Origin: G032773895 sp965248935
GTDB taxonomy: Bacteria; Pseudomonadota; Gammaproteobacteria; Pseudomonadales; Cellvibrionaceae
Length of the DNA: 64,000 nt
Assembly: GCA_965248935.1 (NCBI GenBank)
Contig: OZ252214.1
Coordinates: 1,612,001 to 1,676,000 of the forward strand
Reading direction: 5' to 3'
The notes below the pieces were generated by a model. The model saw nothing but the letters and a program-made list of their open reading frames with translations. It did no database searches and had not been told where the DNA came from. Positions 44,016 through 53,476 of the stretch are shown here, piece by piece. The position numbers were made by a program, and so were the translations under genes. Positions within the stretch are counted from its first letter, which is position 1. Each line of letters begins with the position of its first letter.

Positions 44016-44488
44016 ATGCCTAAAAACAAAGTACTTATCATCGAAGACCGTAAATCCTTTGCTGGGATGGTTCAAAAGATAATTGAAGACGCCCACGGCT
44101 ATGAAGTGGATATTAGTATGCAGAAAGCTACTTCATCTCTATTGTATTTACTGGTACAAACGATACTTCAATTAAAGAAGATTTGTGGTCTAAGGGTATT
44201 GCCGATTTCAATAAAAAAGCATTTGAAATTATTGAAAACGAAAAAGATATTCACCTGTCTATTATCGACTGTTATATAGGCGAAATAGAAATTATTTGCA
44301 TTTCGTCTCAATGTTGCCAATACCTCTCAGCACAATTTATTAAATCTGGCGATAGTGATTTGCTAGAGAATAAAAATGATTCTATTAAAATAATCAAAAA
44401 TTACTTTGTTCCCGATTTTTCTGACTGTAAAAATCCCCACTTTTTAGGCAGAACCTATTTAGCTGTATACCTATGTTTAAGGCAATAA
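44016..44488 (+). pseudogene. Decayed response regulator (REC domain)
   Basis: NKVLIIEDRKSFAGMVQKII is the start of a receiver domain with its acidic pair. In another frame SIVFTGTNDTSIKEDLWSKG, then IADFNKKAFEII, gives the Thr and alpha-4/beta-5 region. The stretch with the phosphoacceptor Asp is deleted between them. The order of motifs resembles the first REC of the protein at 49772 (VLIIEDSN, TIVLTGSFDVEKRQELLSKG), so it may be a broken paralogue. Confidence 0.65.
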
Positions 44489-44491
44489 AAA

Positions 44492-44516
44492 GGCCGACTC
44501 GTTGTCGGCCTTTATT
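44492..44516. terminator. Terminator between convergent genes
   Basis: GGCCGAC, loop TCGTT, GTCGGCC, with A run before and T run after; serves both the remnant (+) and the TonB receptor (-). Confidence 0.9.
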
Positions 44517-44533
44517 TTGAGTTTTAGGCTCAA

Positions 44534-47098
44534 TTAAAATTTGAATTTCGCCTCAAGCCCAACTGTTCGACCCTCTTTTATAAAGGCGTAGTGAGTATTG
44601 GTGCCAAATGTCGAGTCAGAAAGCGGTGCATTACCTGAATAAGTAACAATCTTCTCATCCTTTAGGTTTTTACCTACCAATGCAACAGCCCAGCGCTCAG
44701 CTTCCAACCCAATTCTCGCACCAATAAGCGTATAGGCATTAATATCGCCGATAGGGTCATGGTTGACGTGAGTTTTTTGTTCTGCGACATATTGCAGGTC
44801 AATAAAGGATACAAACTCAACATTACCGAAGGCTAATTTACGATAGTCCAAAGAAGTATTAAACGTAAATTCAGGTGTATAAACACCCGTTTCGCCGGTT
44901 AGATCGCAGAAGCCGTTTTCTTGGGGTACTTGCGCGGAATAACAGTTAGCATAGTCGAAATCACCATATTCAAAATCAAGGTAGGAGTAGGCGTAATAAA
45001 AAGTTAAGCTGTCACTCAATGCTGCCCGGCCATCTATTTCAAAACCTTGAACTACGGCATCTACATTACCCACATTAAAACCTACGCCGCCGTCAAATTG
45101 GCTGAATTGTAAGTCTTCGTAGTCTGTATAGAAGAAAGCAAAATTAAATTCGACTCTCCCGTTAGCTAAGGTGTTTTTCATTCCCACTTCAAAGGCGGCT
45201 GCTTTTTCATCTTCAAATTCGTAGTTGGATAGTGGTTCTGAGTTCTCTGTTTCGGGGTCATAAGGCTCGCCGTTTATTCTGCTGTCATATTCGCCCACAA
45301 TATTCGAGCGCGGATCAAACCCGCCAGCTTTAAACCCTTCTGTGTAGGAGGCGTAAGCCATAGAGTCATCATTAATATTTAGCTCGAAGTTAACGAGAGG
45401 AATAAACGCCGATTCATTGCGAGAGCCCTCTACACTATGACCTCCATTTGCTATTGCCGCTCCAGGCCCAAATACGGTTCCAGTTGGCGTTTGCTCACTC
45501 TCAACTCTAAACAGGTTCATATAGGTTAGGCCCAATGCATCTGTTGCTGGATTTGCGTACTCACCAGTAGCAATATCTTTAACGACATTCACTTCTTTTG
45601 TGGAGTCTTTATCTTCTTCTGTGTATCTGGCGCCTATCGTTAAATGAGCCCATTCACTGAAGTGGAGTGTTGCTCTACCAAAAATAGCCCAGGCAGTTGA
45701 GTCTTGCGTAAAGTCTCGTCTCACTCCAGTATTTCTCAGGTCGACAAAGGAACCCGTACCAGGATCAAACGTTCGTGCAATAATAAGAGAGGCAAGCAGG
45801 TTGGCATCATCATCGTCTGGAGTGCTTGGATCACCCAAATCGTTTCTTAGGTCAAGCTGATCTTCAAATTCTTGCTCGTAAGTTTGATAGTAAACTCCGG
45901 CAATCCACTCAACAAATTGATCCGTGGGTGAGGCAATTCGGAATTCCTGACTAAACTGGTCGTATTGCTCGTCCAGTTTTACTTCCATAATATTGATTGG
46001 CGTATAGTCACAATCGCAAATTTCGTCTGAGGTGTAGCTTAGCTGGCCAGTAACGGATGTAAAGGTATGGCCATTAAAATCATAATTGGCTATTACCGTG
46101 TAATTACTGACTTCGTTGTTGCTGTATTCGTCCAGGTTAGCTTGGCGCTTGAAGTCTTTACTACTTTCGAACGTCGGTGATTTTATTGTGCCAATTAATG
46201 GGGCTAACGGGCTTGCAGCCAACCCTGCTACTGCACCTTGCACGGATTCATTATAGGTTGGGCCTCCAGCCGTAAGGGACTTGTCGTGAACTATTTCAAC
46301 AGCACGACCTTTCCAATCAAAATTATTCTGCTCCGCTTTGAGTAATATATTGAAGTCATCATTTATATCAAACAATAGGCTTCCACGTACGGCTAACTCT
46401 TCTTTTGATGGTTGATCAGTCTCTAAATAGGTGTTTTCAATATAACCACCAAATTCATTAAATCTAACGGCAAGACGACCTTTCACTAGGTCACCCAATG
46501 GGCCAGAGACAACACCATTAATTTCCGTTTTTTCATGACCGGGAGCATGAAAAATACTGAACTTACCCTCTAATTCATCTGTAGGCTTTGCAGACGTTAA
46601 GTTCAGTGCTCCCGCAATACTATTTTTGCCAAAGAGGGTGCCTTGCGGTCCACGTAGAACCTCCGCACGCTCCATATCAAAAAGAGGTGTGCGAAATAGT
46701 TGGGCACGTCCATGGTAAATGCCATCGATGTACATACCTACCGATTGCTCAAAACCCTGGCTGTTTTCAGAACCAATACCACGAATTCGAACCTGAGTAC
46801 CTATACCCGTTTCAGTGAAATGCATATTGGGTATATGGGCCGTTAAATCATGAAGATCTTCCACGCCCGCGTCGTCTAGTTTTTCTCCACTTAACGCAAT
46901 AACGGAAAGCGGTACGTCTTGTAAGCTTTCAATTCGTTTTTGTGCAGTAATCATAATTTCTTCAAGCATAAGAACCTGAGGGTCTTTTACTGGAACCTCA
47001 TTATCTTGAGCAATGGACACATTGGACGCTGCTAGCGCGACAGCGTAGGCAATAGGTTTTATTTTACTGGCTAGTTTTTGGGTATGATGACGTCTCAC
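44534..47098 (-). CDS. TonB-dependent outer-membrane receptor
   Basis: 854 residues. Signal peptide 1-30 (VALAASNVSIAQ), TonB box around EEIMITAQKR, plug domain 55-165 (VPLSVIALSGEKLDDAGVED, LRGPQGTLFGKNSIAGALNL), and a 22-strand barrel ending in EAKFKF. It imports a scarce ligand (siderophore, vitamin or oligosaccharide) using TonB energy. The plug type is that of the broad group often linked to glycan or xenobiotic uptake in Cellvibrionales and sphingomonads; the ligand cannot be inferred as no transporter or enzyme is adjacent. ATG preceded by GGGAGGGAAACG. Confidence 0.93.
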   Translation of the reverse strand: MRRHHTQKLASKIKPIAYAVALAASNVSIAQDNEVPVKDPQVLMLEEIMITAQKRIESLQDVPLSVIALSGEKLDDAGVEDLHDLTAHIPNMHFTETGIGTQVRIRGIGSENSQGFEQSVGMYIDGIYHGRAQLFRTPLFDMERAEVLRGPQGTLFGKNSIAGALNLTSAKPTDELEGKFSIFHAPGHEKTEINGVVSGPLGDLVKGRLAVRFNEFGGYIENTYLETDQPSKEELAVRGSLLFDINDDFNILLKAEQNNFDWKGRAVEIVHDKSLTAGGPTYNESVQGAVAGLAASPLAPLIGTIKSPTFESSKDFKRQANLDEYSNNEVSNYTVIANYDFNGHTFTSVTGQLSYTSDEICDCDYTPINIMEVKLDEQYDQFSQEFRIASPTDQFVEWIAGVYYQTYEQEFEDQLDLRNDLGDPSTPDDDDANLLASLIIARTFDPGTGSFVDLRNTGVRRDFTQDSTAWAIFGRATLHFSEWAHLTIGARYTEEDKDSTKEVNVVKDIATGEYANPATDALGLTYMNLFRVESEQTPTGTVFGPGAAIANGGHSVEGSRNESAFIPLVNFELNINDDSMAYASYTEGFKAGGFDPRSNIVGEYDSRINGEPYDPETENSEPLSNYEFEDEKAAAFEVGMKNTLANGRVEFNFAFFYTDYEDLQFSQFDGGVGFNVGNVDAVVQGFEIDGRAALSDSLTFYYAYSYLDFEYGDFDYANCYSAQVPQENGFCDLTGETGVYTPEFTFNTSLDYRKLAFGNVEFVSFIDLQYVAEQKTHVNHDPIGDINAYTLIGARIGLEAERWAVALVGKNLKDEKIVTYSGNAPLSDSTFGTNTHYAFIKEGRTVGLEAKFKF

Positions 47099-47284
47099 GT
47101 TTCCCTCCCGGTAACTGTTTTTTACTTTTTATAGGTTACAAACCACAGAACTTATTTTAGCCTTTTGGGGTTTGTAAAAATCGGAGTCTAGTATAGGGTA
47201 TTGCGATCACAGATTATGAAGATTTAACGCGCCAATGCAACGTAAATCTCGCCTGATAGCCAAAAGTATTTGAATTTCCTTATT

Positions 47285-48292
47285 TTACCGAGAAAAATAG
47301 TCCCTATACCATTTAACAAAACTATTAACACCCTCTTCTATAGTGGTGCTGGGTTTAAATTGGGTGTTTTGTTGTAATGCCCTTGCGTCAGCATAAGTTG
47401 AGGGCACATCTCCAGGTTGTATAGGCATCAAGTTCATTATTGCTTTTTCCCCTACGGCCTCTTCAATGGCTTCAATAAAGTCCATGAGCTTTACTGGCGC
47501 ATTGTTACCTATATTGTAGAGGGTAAATGGCGCTAGGCTAGAGGATGGGTCTGGAGCCTGTCCGCTCCAATTTGGATTTCCTTTTGGGATGGTGTCTGTC
47601 ACTCGAACAATACCTTCAACAATATCGTCGATGTAGGTGAAGTCTCGGTGCATTTCACCATTATTGTATACATCTATGGGAGTGCCTTCCAAAATACCTT
47701 TTGTAAATTTAAACAGAGCCATATCTGGCCGCCCCCACGGGCCGTACACCGTAAAAAAACGTAGGCCCGTTGTAGGTAGCTGATATAAATGGCTATAGGT
47801 ATGCGCCATTAACTCGTTAGACTTTTTACTTGCTGCGTATAGGGATACAGGGTGATCGACATTATCCTGTTCAGAAAAAGGTTGTTTTGTATTCGCGCCG
47901 TATACAGAACTCGACGATGCGTAGCTAAAGTGCCCAACACGAGTATGACGGCAACCTTCAAGGATATTTAAAAAACCAACGATGTTGGCATTGATGTAGG
48001 CATGGGGGTTCTCAATGGAATAGCGAACACCAGCCTGAGCCGCGAGGTTCACGACTCGATCAAACTGGTATTGCTCAAAAAGTGTTTCAGTTTTCTCTCT
48101 ATTGGCAATGTCCATTTCCACAAACTCAAACTCGTTAAATGGACTAAGCTCTTTTAGTCTGTCTAGTTTGAGTTTAGGGTCATAGTAGTCGTTGAGGTTA
48201 TCGATGCCGACAACGTGGTCTCCTCTTTGCAAAAGTTTCTGACATAAGTGAAAACCGATAAAACCTGCTGCGCCGGTAACGAGTATCTTCAT
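47285..48292 (-). CDS. NAD-dependent UDP-sugar epimerase (UDP-glucuronate 4-epimerase type)
   Basis: 335 residues, extended short-chain dehydrogenase fold. ILVTGAAGFIGFHLCQ binds NAD; VGIDNLNDYYDPKLKLDRL is the signature of UDP-glucuronate epimerases (Cap1J/LspL type); catalytic SSSSVYGA and YAASKKSNELMAH; FFTVYGPWGRPDMALFKFT lines the substrate site. It converts UDP-glucuronate to UDP-galacturonate for surface polysaccharide. Encoded alone, between a receptor and a helicase. Confidence 0.9.
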   Translation of the reverse strand: MKILVTGAAGFIGFHLCQKLLQRGDHVVGIDNLNDYYDPKLKLDRLKELSPFNEFEFVEMDIANREKTETLFEQYQFDRVVNLAAQAGVRYSIENPHAYINANIVGFLNILEGCRHTRVGHFSYASSSSVYGANTKQPFSEQDNVDHPVSLYAASKKSNELMAHTYSHLYQLPTTGLRFFTVYGPWGRPDMALFKFTKGILEGTPIDVYNNGEMHRDFTYIDDIVEGIVRVTDTIPKGNPNWSGQAPDPSSSLAPFTLYNIGNNAPVKLMDFIEAIEEAVGEKAIMNLMPIQPGDVPSTYADARALQQNTQFKPSTTIEEGVNSFVKWYRDYFSR

Positions 48293-48485
48293 TGTTTAGG
48301 TGGCTCTTTCAAATTATAAGGTTAGAGCCTGTTAACAGGCTCTAATGGAATAGGGGCAGTTTATGAGCCCGCATAACAAAATTGACAGAGAATGGTATCA
48401 ATTTTCCTGTTGATAGGCGATCTGTGGTTAAATAGGCACCAAATTTGAGTTTATCCCTTTTGCATTACACTTATACGAGCGCCTT

Positions 48486-49661
48486 TTGAATACACCTTCA
48501 GCTAATTCCACACCATTTTCTAGTCTTTCTTTGTCTCAACCTGTCAAAAGTGCCCTTGATGATCTTGGATTTGAGTATTGCTCTCCCATTCAGGAGAAAT
48601 CGCTTCCAGTCAGCTTGAGTGGCCACGATGTGCTTGGAAAAGCTCAGACAGGCACAGGGAAAACCGCAGCGTTTTTAATTGCTCTGATTGAGGACCTGTT
48701 AAAAACTCCCGCGCCAAAGGATCGATTTGCCGGAGAGGCGAGAAGCCTAGTGATAGCGCCAACTCGGGAACTTGTAATGCAAATAGCGAAAGACGCCAAA
48801 GCTCTAACTAAACATACTAGTTTTAAGGTGCATACGCTTGTCGGCGGCATTGATTACCATAGACAGCAACAACAGCTTCATTCTGATTACGTCGATATAC
48901 TGGTGGCTACCCCTGGACGCCTTTTGGATTTTTGTGAAAAGCGCGAAGTGTATCTGGACCAGTTGGAAGTATTAGTGATCGATGAGGCCGACAGAATGCT
49001 AGATATGGGGTTTATTCCTCAAGTCAAACGTATTATTCGCATGGCACCTATGAAAACTCACCGTCAAACTCTGTGCTTTTCGGCCACATTTTCTGAAGAT
49101 GTATTCCGTTTGGCGGAACAGTGGATGCATAGCCCTGTTAATATAGAGATAGAGTCGGAATCTGTCGCTACCGATACAGTGGAGCAACATGTTTATCTCG
49201 CTTCTGGCGACGAAAAACTCAGTGTTCTAAAAAACCTGTTTAAGCAGGCAGATGTAAGCAGCATGATGATTTTTGCCAATCGCCGTGATGAATGTAGGAA
49301 GTTGTTCGAAGAGCTGAGGCATCAGGGGTTTCGTGTCGGCTTACTGTCTGGAGAGGTTCAGCAGAGTAAGCGCCTCCGAACTCTGGACGATTTCAAAAAA
49401 GGGCGACTGCAAGCAATTGTGGCAACGGATGTAGCCGGCAGAGGTATCCACATCGATGGTGTATCTCATGTGGTTAATTACAGTTTACCGGAAGAGCCCG
49501 AAGATTATGTTCATCGCATAGGCCGCACAGGTCGCGCAGGCTGTAGCGGGACGTCTATCAGCTTTGCCTGTGAAGATGATGCCTTTAGACTACCCGCCAT
49601 TGAGGCGCTGTTAGGCAATAAGATTAAGTGCGTTCTCCCTCCTGAAAACTTGCTTGAATAG
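48486..49661 (+). CDS. DEAD-box RNA helicase (RhlB/RhlE-like)
   Basis: 391 residues, all core motifs present: Q motif (FEYCSPIQEKSLP), AQTGTGKT, PTRELVMQI, ATPGRLLD, DEAD, SAT, and HRIGRTGRAG near the C-terminus. It unwinds RNA in the cytoplasm, likely in mRNA decay or ribosome assembly. The short C-terminal extension fits RhlB better than RhlE/DeaD. The start is TTG at 48486; no ATG lies before the Q motif. Confidence 0.92.
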   Translation: MNTPSANSTPFSSLSLSQPVKSALDDLGFEYCSPIQEKSLPVSLSGHDVLGKAQTGTGKTAAFLIALIEDLLKTPAPKDRFAGEARSLVIAPTRELVMQIAKDAKALTKHTSFKVHTLVGGIDYHRQQQQLHSDYVDILVATPGRLLDFCEKREVYLDQLEVLVIDEADRMLDMGFIPQVKRIIRMAPMKTHRQTLCFSATFSEDVFRLAEQWMHSPVNIEIESESVATDTVEQHVYLASGDEKLSVLKNLFKQADVSSMMIFANRRDECRKLFEELRHQGFRVGLLSGEVQQSKRLRTLDDFKKGRLQAIVATDVAGRGIHIDGVSHVVNYSLPEEPEDYVHRIGRTGRAGCSGTSISFACEDDAFRLPAIEALLGNKIKCVLPPENLLE

Positions 49662-49771
49662 GCTACTTTCAGCTAGTTTTCTCGGTCAAGCACCACACTA
49701 TTTGTCCTAAGCTACACTTAATTTTATAACTATTAGCATTCTTGCTAATTTTGTATTTATGAGTGTGGAGA

Positions 49772-51016
49772 ATGGAAAGAGTCCTAATAATAGAAGATAG
49801 CAACATGGTGATGAAGGTTTTGCGACACGTGCTGTCGCAAAGCGACCAGTTGGACCCTGTCTACGCCACTAGTTTTGCTGAAACCAAGCAGTGCATAGCC
49901 GCTGAGCCTAATGGTTTTTTTGCTGCGTTGGTGGATTTATCTCTCCCGGATGCCCCTAATGGCGAAGTAATTGATTACATCCTGTCCCTAAATATCCCCA
50001 CTATCGTTCTGACAGGCAGCTTTGATGTTGAAAAAAGACAGGAGTTGTTGAGCAAGGGGGTGGTGGACTATGTCACCAAGGAAGGACGTTATTCCTACGA
50101 ATTTGCGGTGAGTATTCTCCATAGATTAATAAAAAACCAAGGCATTAAAGTACTTGTGGTGGACGATTCCCCCCTCCCTCGCTCAATCGTCGTTGGACTA
50201 CTCAATCTTCACCTGTACGATGTCTACGAAGCAGAAGACGGTGTACGGGCAATTAAGACCTTGCTCGAAACACCAGATATTAGGCTCCTGATTACCGACT
50301 ACAATATGCCTCGAATGGATGGTTTTGAATTGGTCAAAAATATTCGAGTTAAATACGAAAAAACAGATTTGATTATTATTGGTTTATCTACGGAAAGTGA
50401 CGCGCCACTATCTGCAAAATTTATTAAAGCGGGGGCAAATGATTTTCTTAAAAAGCCATTTAATCACGAAGAGTTCCATTGCCGAATATCACACAATATT
50501 GAATTTTTAGAAATGATTGAAGCCATTAAGGATGCGGCCAATCGAGATGATCTAACCGAAACCTATACTCGAAAATATTTCTATGATGTCGGTGAGCAGC
50601 GTCATAATATCGCTGTTAGCAATAGTACAACCATCGCTGCTGCGGTTATCGATTTGGATAATTTTTCAGAAATTAATAACGCTTACGGTCATGAGGTGGC
50701 AGATACTGTTTTGCAATATGTTGGCCGTCAGTTTGCAAAAGCGTTTGGCCGGTTTATTGTGGCCCGAGCCGGCAGCAAGGAGTTCTATGCTCTAATGCCG
50801 GGTTTGCCTAACGACAAAGCCCGAGAGTTTGTAGATGAAATTCGCCAACTCATTGGAAATGAACAAATTATTGTAAACGATGTGAGTGTTTCTGTGACGT
50901 TTAGCGCAGGCGTATCGAACAATTCTGGAGAAAGCTTGGATGAACAAATGACATTTGCCGCAAAGCGTTTGAAGCGAGCAAAAGAAGCGGGTGGTGATTT
51001 GGTATTTGGCGACTAG
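49772..51016 (+). CDS. Two-receiver response regulator with GGDEF-like output
   Basis: 414 residues from the ATG at 49772. REC1 (1-120): VLIIEDSN, AALVDLSLPD, TIVLTGSFD. REC2 (128-245): VLVVDDSPLP, LLITDYNMPRMDGFE, LKKPFNHEEF. GGDEF domain (about 255-414): DDLTETYTRKYFYDV, AVIDLDNFSEINNAYGHEVA, but the active loop reads RAGSKEF in place of RxGGDEF, so diguanylate cyclase activity is doubtful; it may bind GTP or act as a scaffold. No kinase or phosphatase is adjacent. Confidence 0.9.
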   Translation: MERVLIIEDSNMVMKVLRHVLSQSDQLDPVYATSFAETKQCIAAEPNGFFAALVDLSLPDAPNGEVIDYILSLNIPTIVLTGSFDVEKRQELLSKGVVDYVTKEGRYSYEFAVSILHRLIKNQGIKVLVVDDSPLPRSIVVGLLNLHLYDVYEAEDGVRAIKTLLETPDIRLLITDYNMPRMDGFELVKNIRVKYEKTDLIIIGLSTESDAPLSAKFIKAGANDFLKKPFNHEEFHCRISHNIEFLEMIEAIKDAANRDDLTETYTRKYFYDVGEQRHNIAVSNSTTIAAAVIDLDNFSEINNAYGHEVADTVLQYVGRQFAKAFGRFIVARAGSKEFYALMPGLPNDKAREFVDEIRQLIGNEQIIVNDVSVSVTFSAGVSNNSGESLDEQMTFAAKRLKRAKEAGGDLVFGD

Positions 51017-51089
51017 AGCCGATCTCAAATATCTATTTATTCTGTGTAAACAGTATCTTTCAAAAGGCTCAGATCTAGGGCCTGTGTTT

Positions 51090-51326
51090 AACCAGAAAAT
51101 GGTTCCGCCAACTACCGCAGCGGGCATAGCAAAAATATTGATCACCGGCACTATGCACTGGTAAGCAGCACAAATAAAACGCAGTTTACCAGCAGAGGAA
51201 CCAGAATATAGATTCGTAGAGAAGGGTGCCAAATTAATTTGACCCCTTCGACAAAATAGCTCGCACCACTCAATATATTATTTGTCGGAGGGCTAGGTCT
51301 CGACACAGGAATCACCTCTTTCACGT
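51090..51326 (-). pseudogene. cysZ pseudogene (internal deletion)
   Basis: Retains the C-terminal VPVINIFAMPAAVVGGTIFW region and the N-terminal codons of CysZ, but the transmembrane centre is deleted (junction at CACTATGCACTGG, about 51150). Compare the intact gene at 56243-57037. Confidence 0.88.
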
Positions 51327-51620
51327 CTAGCGGGCACCGGCATTTTTCATGGCTTTTACGTAAGGTTCAGCGTGACGGTGGGTCAACATATCTTGCAGAA
51401 GTGTTTTACCATCCTGATTAAGCGCGTTGATATTTCGTCCCTCTTCCGTAAAAAACTGAATAAACGTTGCAAAATTATCGGCTTTCATACCACGGTAAGC
51501 GCGAAGTAACGCTAAATAATCCACGTCCAAATCGCCGTATGTTTCCACATCCAAGAAGCTTTTTACACGTTCATCGTCGAAAACTTCACCGAGTACTTTT
51601 TGTTTGTCTTTTTTTAACAT
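51327..51620 (-). CDS. PA4642-family protein, duplicate copy
   Basis: 97 residues, differing from the copy at 57040-57333 at only four positions (for example DVDYLALL against DVDHLALL). Family function unknown; small helical protein starting KKDKQKVLGEVFDDERVKSF. The frame is intact, so it may still be expressed, although its cysZ neighbour is broken. Confidence 0.75.
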   Translation of the reverse strand: MLKKDKQKVLGEVFDDERVKSFLDVETYGDLDVDYLALLRAYRGMKADNFATFIQFFTEEGRNINALNQDGKTLLQDMLTHRHAEPYVKAMKNAGAR

Positions 51621-51920
51621 GGTCTAAAATCTTTTCGTTTCTCTATAGTGATCATTGAGAGCGGATAATCCCGTGTTTCCGTCTTTATACTCAGTGCGCT
51701 TGTCAGGGGGTAACTCAGCAGTTTTTAGTAGCCAGTCTTTTGAGAATTTATAAGTCTGCATTGTATTTGGGTTAGCATCTGGGTTAGCCAATAAGGTTTT
51801 ATAGTGTGATATGACGTGATACTAAGATGCAGAATTACGAACAAATAGTCAATTAAAACAAAGGGTTAATTATACTGCGTGATGGGGTGTGATATATCGT
51901 GATATGGTTTTCTAAACACT

Positions 51921-51963
51921 GACAGTGTTGAGGTCAGCGGTTCGATCCCGCTAGGCTCCACCA
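51921..51963 (+). tRNA. tRNA 3'-end remnant (T arm, acceptor strand, CCA)
   Basis: GAGGTC followed by AGCGG/TTCGATC/CCGCT (T arm), AGGCTCC and ACCA is the 3' portion of a tRNA, most like tRNA-Ala; tmRNA is possible. The matching 5' acceptor strand (GGAGCCT) and the D and anticodon arms are absent upstream. Such fragments mark integration sites of elements that use tRNA 3' ends. A terminator follows at 51991. Confidence 0.7.
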
Positions 51964-51990
51964 AATTATCGTGTAAAACAGCGACTTACA

Positions 51991-52016
51991 AGCCCACTTA
52001 GTTGTGGGCTTTTTTT
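51991..52016 (+). terminator. Terminator after the tRNA remnant
   Basis: AGCCCAC, loop TTAGTT, GTGGGCT, then seven T. Confidence 0.92.
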
Positions 52017-52215
52017 CCTGTCAATTTAAGTCCTCAGTAAGTCCATTTGGGCGAGCAATTTTCATTTTGTAGTTTTGTTCCCTCAGAGCTTGTGCGTGTC
52101 TTTGGCTGCCATTCTGTTGGATCGCTATCACGAAATTCATCGGTGTATGTTTATTTCCAAAATGCTAGGGCATAATATGGCTACCCTACTTTAAAGAATA
52201 AACATAGAGGCTAAA

Positions 52216-52374
52216 ATGACGACCAATAAACAAATAATCAATTCAAAACGAACCTCTAAAGTTTTGACTGACGTAGCGTATAAGAAAATTGCCAAGAGCT
52301 TTGACCGGGTTAGGGAGAAATCAATGAAGGAAAAGCGCAAGGACAGCATGGCTGATTTTGTAGAAGTGAAGTAA
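52216..52374 (+). CDS. 52-residue basic protein upstream of the YafO-like toxin
   Basis: MTTNKQIINSKRTSKVLTDV opens a short Lys/Arg-rich protein ending RKDSMADFVEVK. Not a known antitoxin family; the usual YafN partner (about 97 residues, Phd-like) is absent. Its position 21 bases before the toxin makes it the candidate antitoxin. The end DFVEV recurs at the C-terminus of the gene downstream of the toxin (52797-53117). Confidence 0.6.
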   Translation: MTTNKQIINSKRTSKVLTDVAYKKIAKSFDRVREKSMKEKRKDSMADFVEVK

Positions 52375-52395
52375 GCCAATACGGAGATAAGTATA

Positions 52396-52794
52396 TTGAG
52401 CAATTATAATGAAGTAAGAATTTTTGTAAGAAAAGAGCTTCAGAGTGAACGGGTAACAAACCCTTTTCTTGATTCGCTGATTACGAAGTTTAAGGAGTAT
52501 AAGTCGGGTGTGCTTGATCCTCACTTTGGAAAAGATGTTCCTTACCATAAGCCAGCCCCTTATACTGAACGTGCAAGACTGAGACACGTACATATTCTTC
52601 AGAGAGTGCAGACAATACGCATTAGACATTCAAATACAAGTGATAGTGTATTGGTTTATACTGAAGCCTCAATGACGCCAAATACATATTATATTATTGA
52701 TTACCTTGCAGATAAGGCCCATGAGAAAGCACGCGATCTTGAATATATGGATTGGTTAATTGAGAAGGCAGAAGCGTTTAGGACGAGGAAATAG
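52396..52794 (+). CDS. YafO-family ribosome-dependent mRNA interferase toxin
   Basis: 132 residues. FVRKELQSERVTNPFLDSLI, FKEYKSGVLDPHFGKDVPYH and RLRHVHILQ, followed by RHSNTSDSVLVYTEASMTPN and KAEAFRTRK, match YafO collinearly (YKxxGxxPxxFGRDxPY, HIHL, TSDxHLVYC, AExFR). YafO cleaves mRNA on the ribosome. The start is TTG at 52396 with GGAGATAAG nine bases upstream. Followed after two bases by another small gene. Confidence 0.8.
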   Translation: MSNYNEVRIFVRKELQSERVTNPFLDSLITKFKEYKSGVLDPHFGKDVPYHKPAPYTERARLRHVHILQRVQTIRIRHSNTSDSVLVYTEASMTPNTYYIIDYLADKAHEKARDLEYMDWLIEKAEAFRTRK

Positions 52795-52796
52795 TT

Positions 52797-53117
52797 ATGA
52801 GCGAAGAAATAAACTTGCCACTCGATTGGCAGGAAAATGAAAGCCCTCCTCAAGTTGGCTTGCATTTTATCGCAGTACGCTACCAACACGGTTTTGGTTC
52901 TTATGATGTTGCCGAATGGAACGGTCAAGAGTGGGAGTTAGGCTATTCTGCAAAAGTCGTTGGCTGGGTGACAATGAACGATTTTTTCAATGTTGTAAAA
53001 GCTGGCTGGCCAAAGCATGATGATAAAGTCTTTTATAAACCGTTAGAGGAAAAGCTAAAGAAACGTCGAGAGTCACGCTCTCAAAGGGATGATGGCGATG
53101 ATTTTGTGGAGGTATAA
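52797..53117 (+). CDS. Hypothetical third gene of the YafO operon
   Basis: 106 residues, Trp-rich and acidic (PLDWQENESPPQVGLHFIAV, WNGQEWELGY), with a charged tail RRESRSQRDDGDDFVEV. No family recognised. It starts two bases after the toxin stop, so it is probably co-translated. The shared DFVEV end with the 52-residue protein hints at a common binding partner. Confidence 0.62.
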   Translation: MSEEINLPLDWQENESPPQVGLHFIAVRYQHGFGSYDVAEWNGQEWELGYSAKVVGWVTMNDFFNVVKAGWPKHDDKVFYKPLEEKLKKRRESRSQRDDGDDFVEV

Positions 53118-53169
53118 AACCAGTAAAATATGAAAAATATACTTGACCATTTACCTGAAAGTAAGCAAA

Positions 53170-53365
53170 ACGCTATGGCGAATTAATAAGACACAGAATT
53201 AATAAGACACACACCGAATTAATAAGACACACACTAATAGAAGAGAAACCTAAAATGGGTTAGGAATTTAAGCATTTGCTCTGAAAAGAATTAATAATGG
53301 AATTAATAAGACACACACTAATAGAAAAGAAACCTAAAATGGGTTAGGAATTTAAGCATTTGCTT
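53170..53365. repeat. Left repeat cluster of the RAYT region
   Basis: GAATTAATAAGACACACAC-type units at about 53183, 53198, 53217 and 53299, and a longer block (CTAATAGAA(G/A)AGAAACCTAA through AAGCATTTGCT) present twice, at about 53234 and 53318. On the other strand this gives GTGTGTCTTATTAATTC. Confidence 0.85.
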
Positions 53366-53476
53366 TGGGGTTTGAAGTGAGAGCTAATCACAATCCGTAA
53401 AAAAGCGTTTTAACGAATTTTAGGTAAATTGCGACAAAAGCAATTGATTGCTTAGGAAAGAAAAGCGAGATGGAAA

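Larger units (their letters stand above)
51066..51675 (-). repeat. Partial duplicate of the cysZ-PA4642 segment
   Basis: Matches 56160-57375 in the same orientation, from CTCAGATCTAGGGCCTGTG through the PA4642-like gene to GTGATCATT(A/G)AGAGCGG, with scattered substitutions. Two stretches are missing in this copy: about 100 bases after the shared start, and about 520 bases from the middle of cysZ. The two copies are direct repeats about 4.5 kb apart. Confidence 0.92.

Noticed and set aside
51921..51963. Complete tRNA gene
   Set aside because: No 5' acceptor strand, D arm or anticodon arm can be folded upstream; only the 3' end is present.
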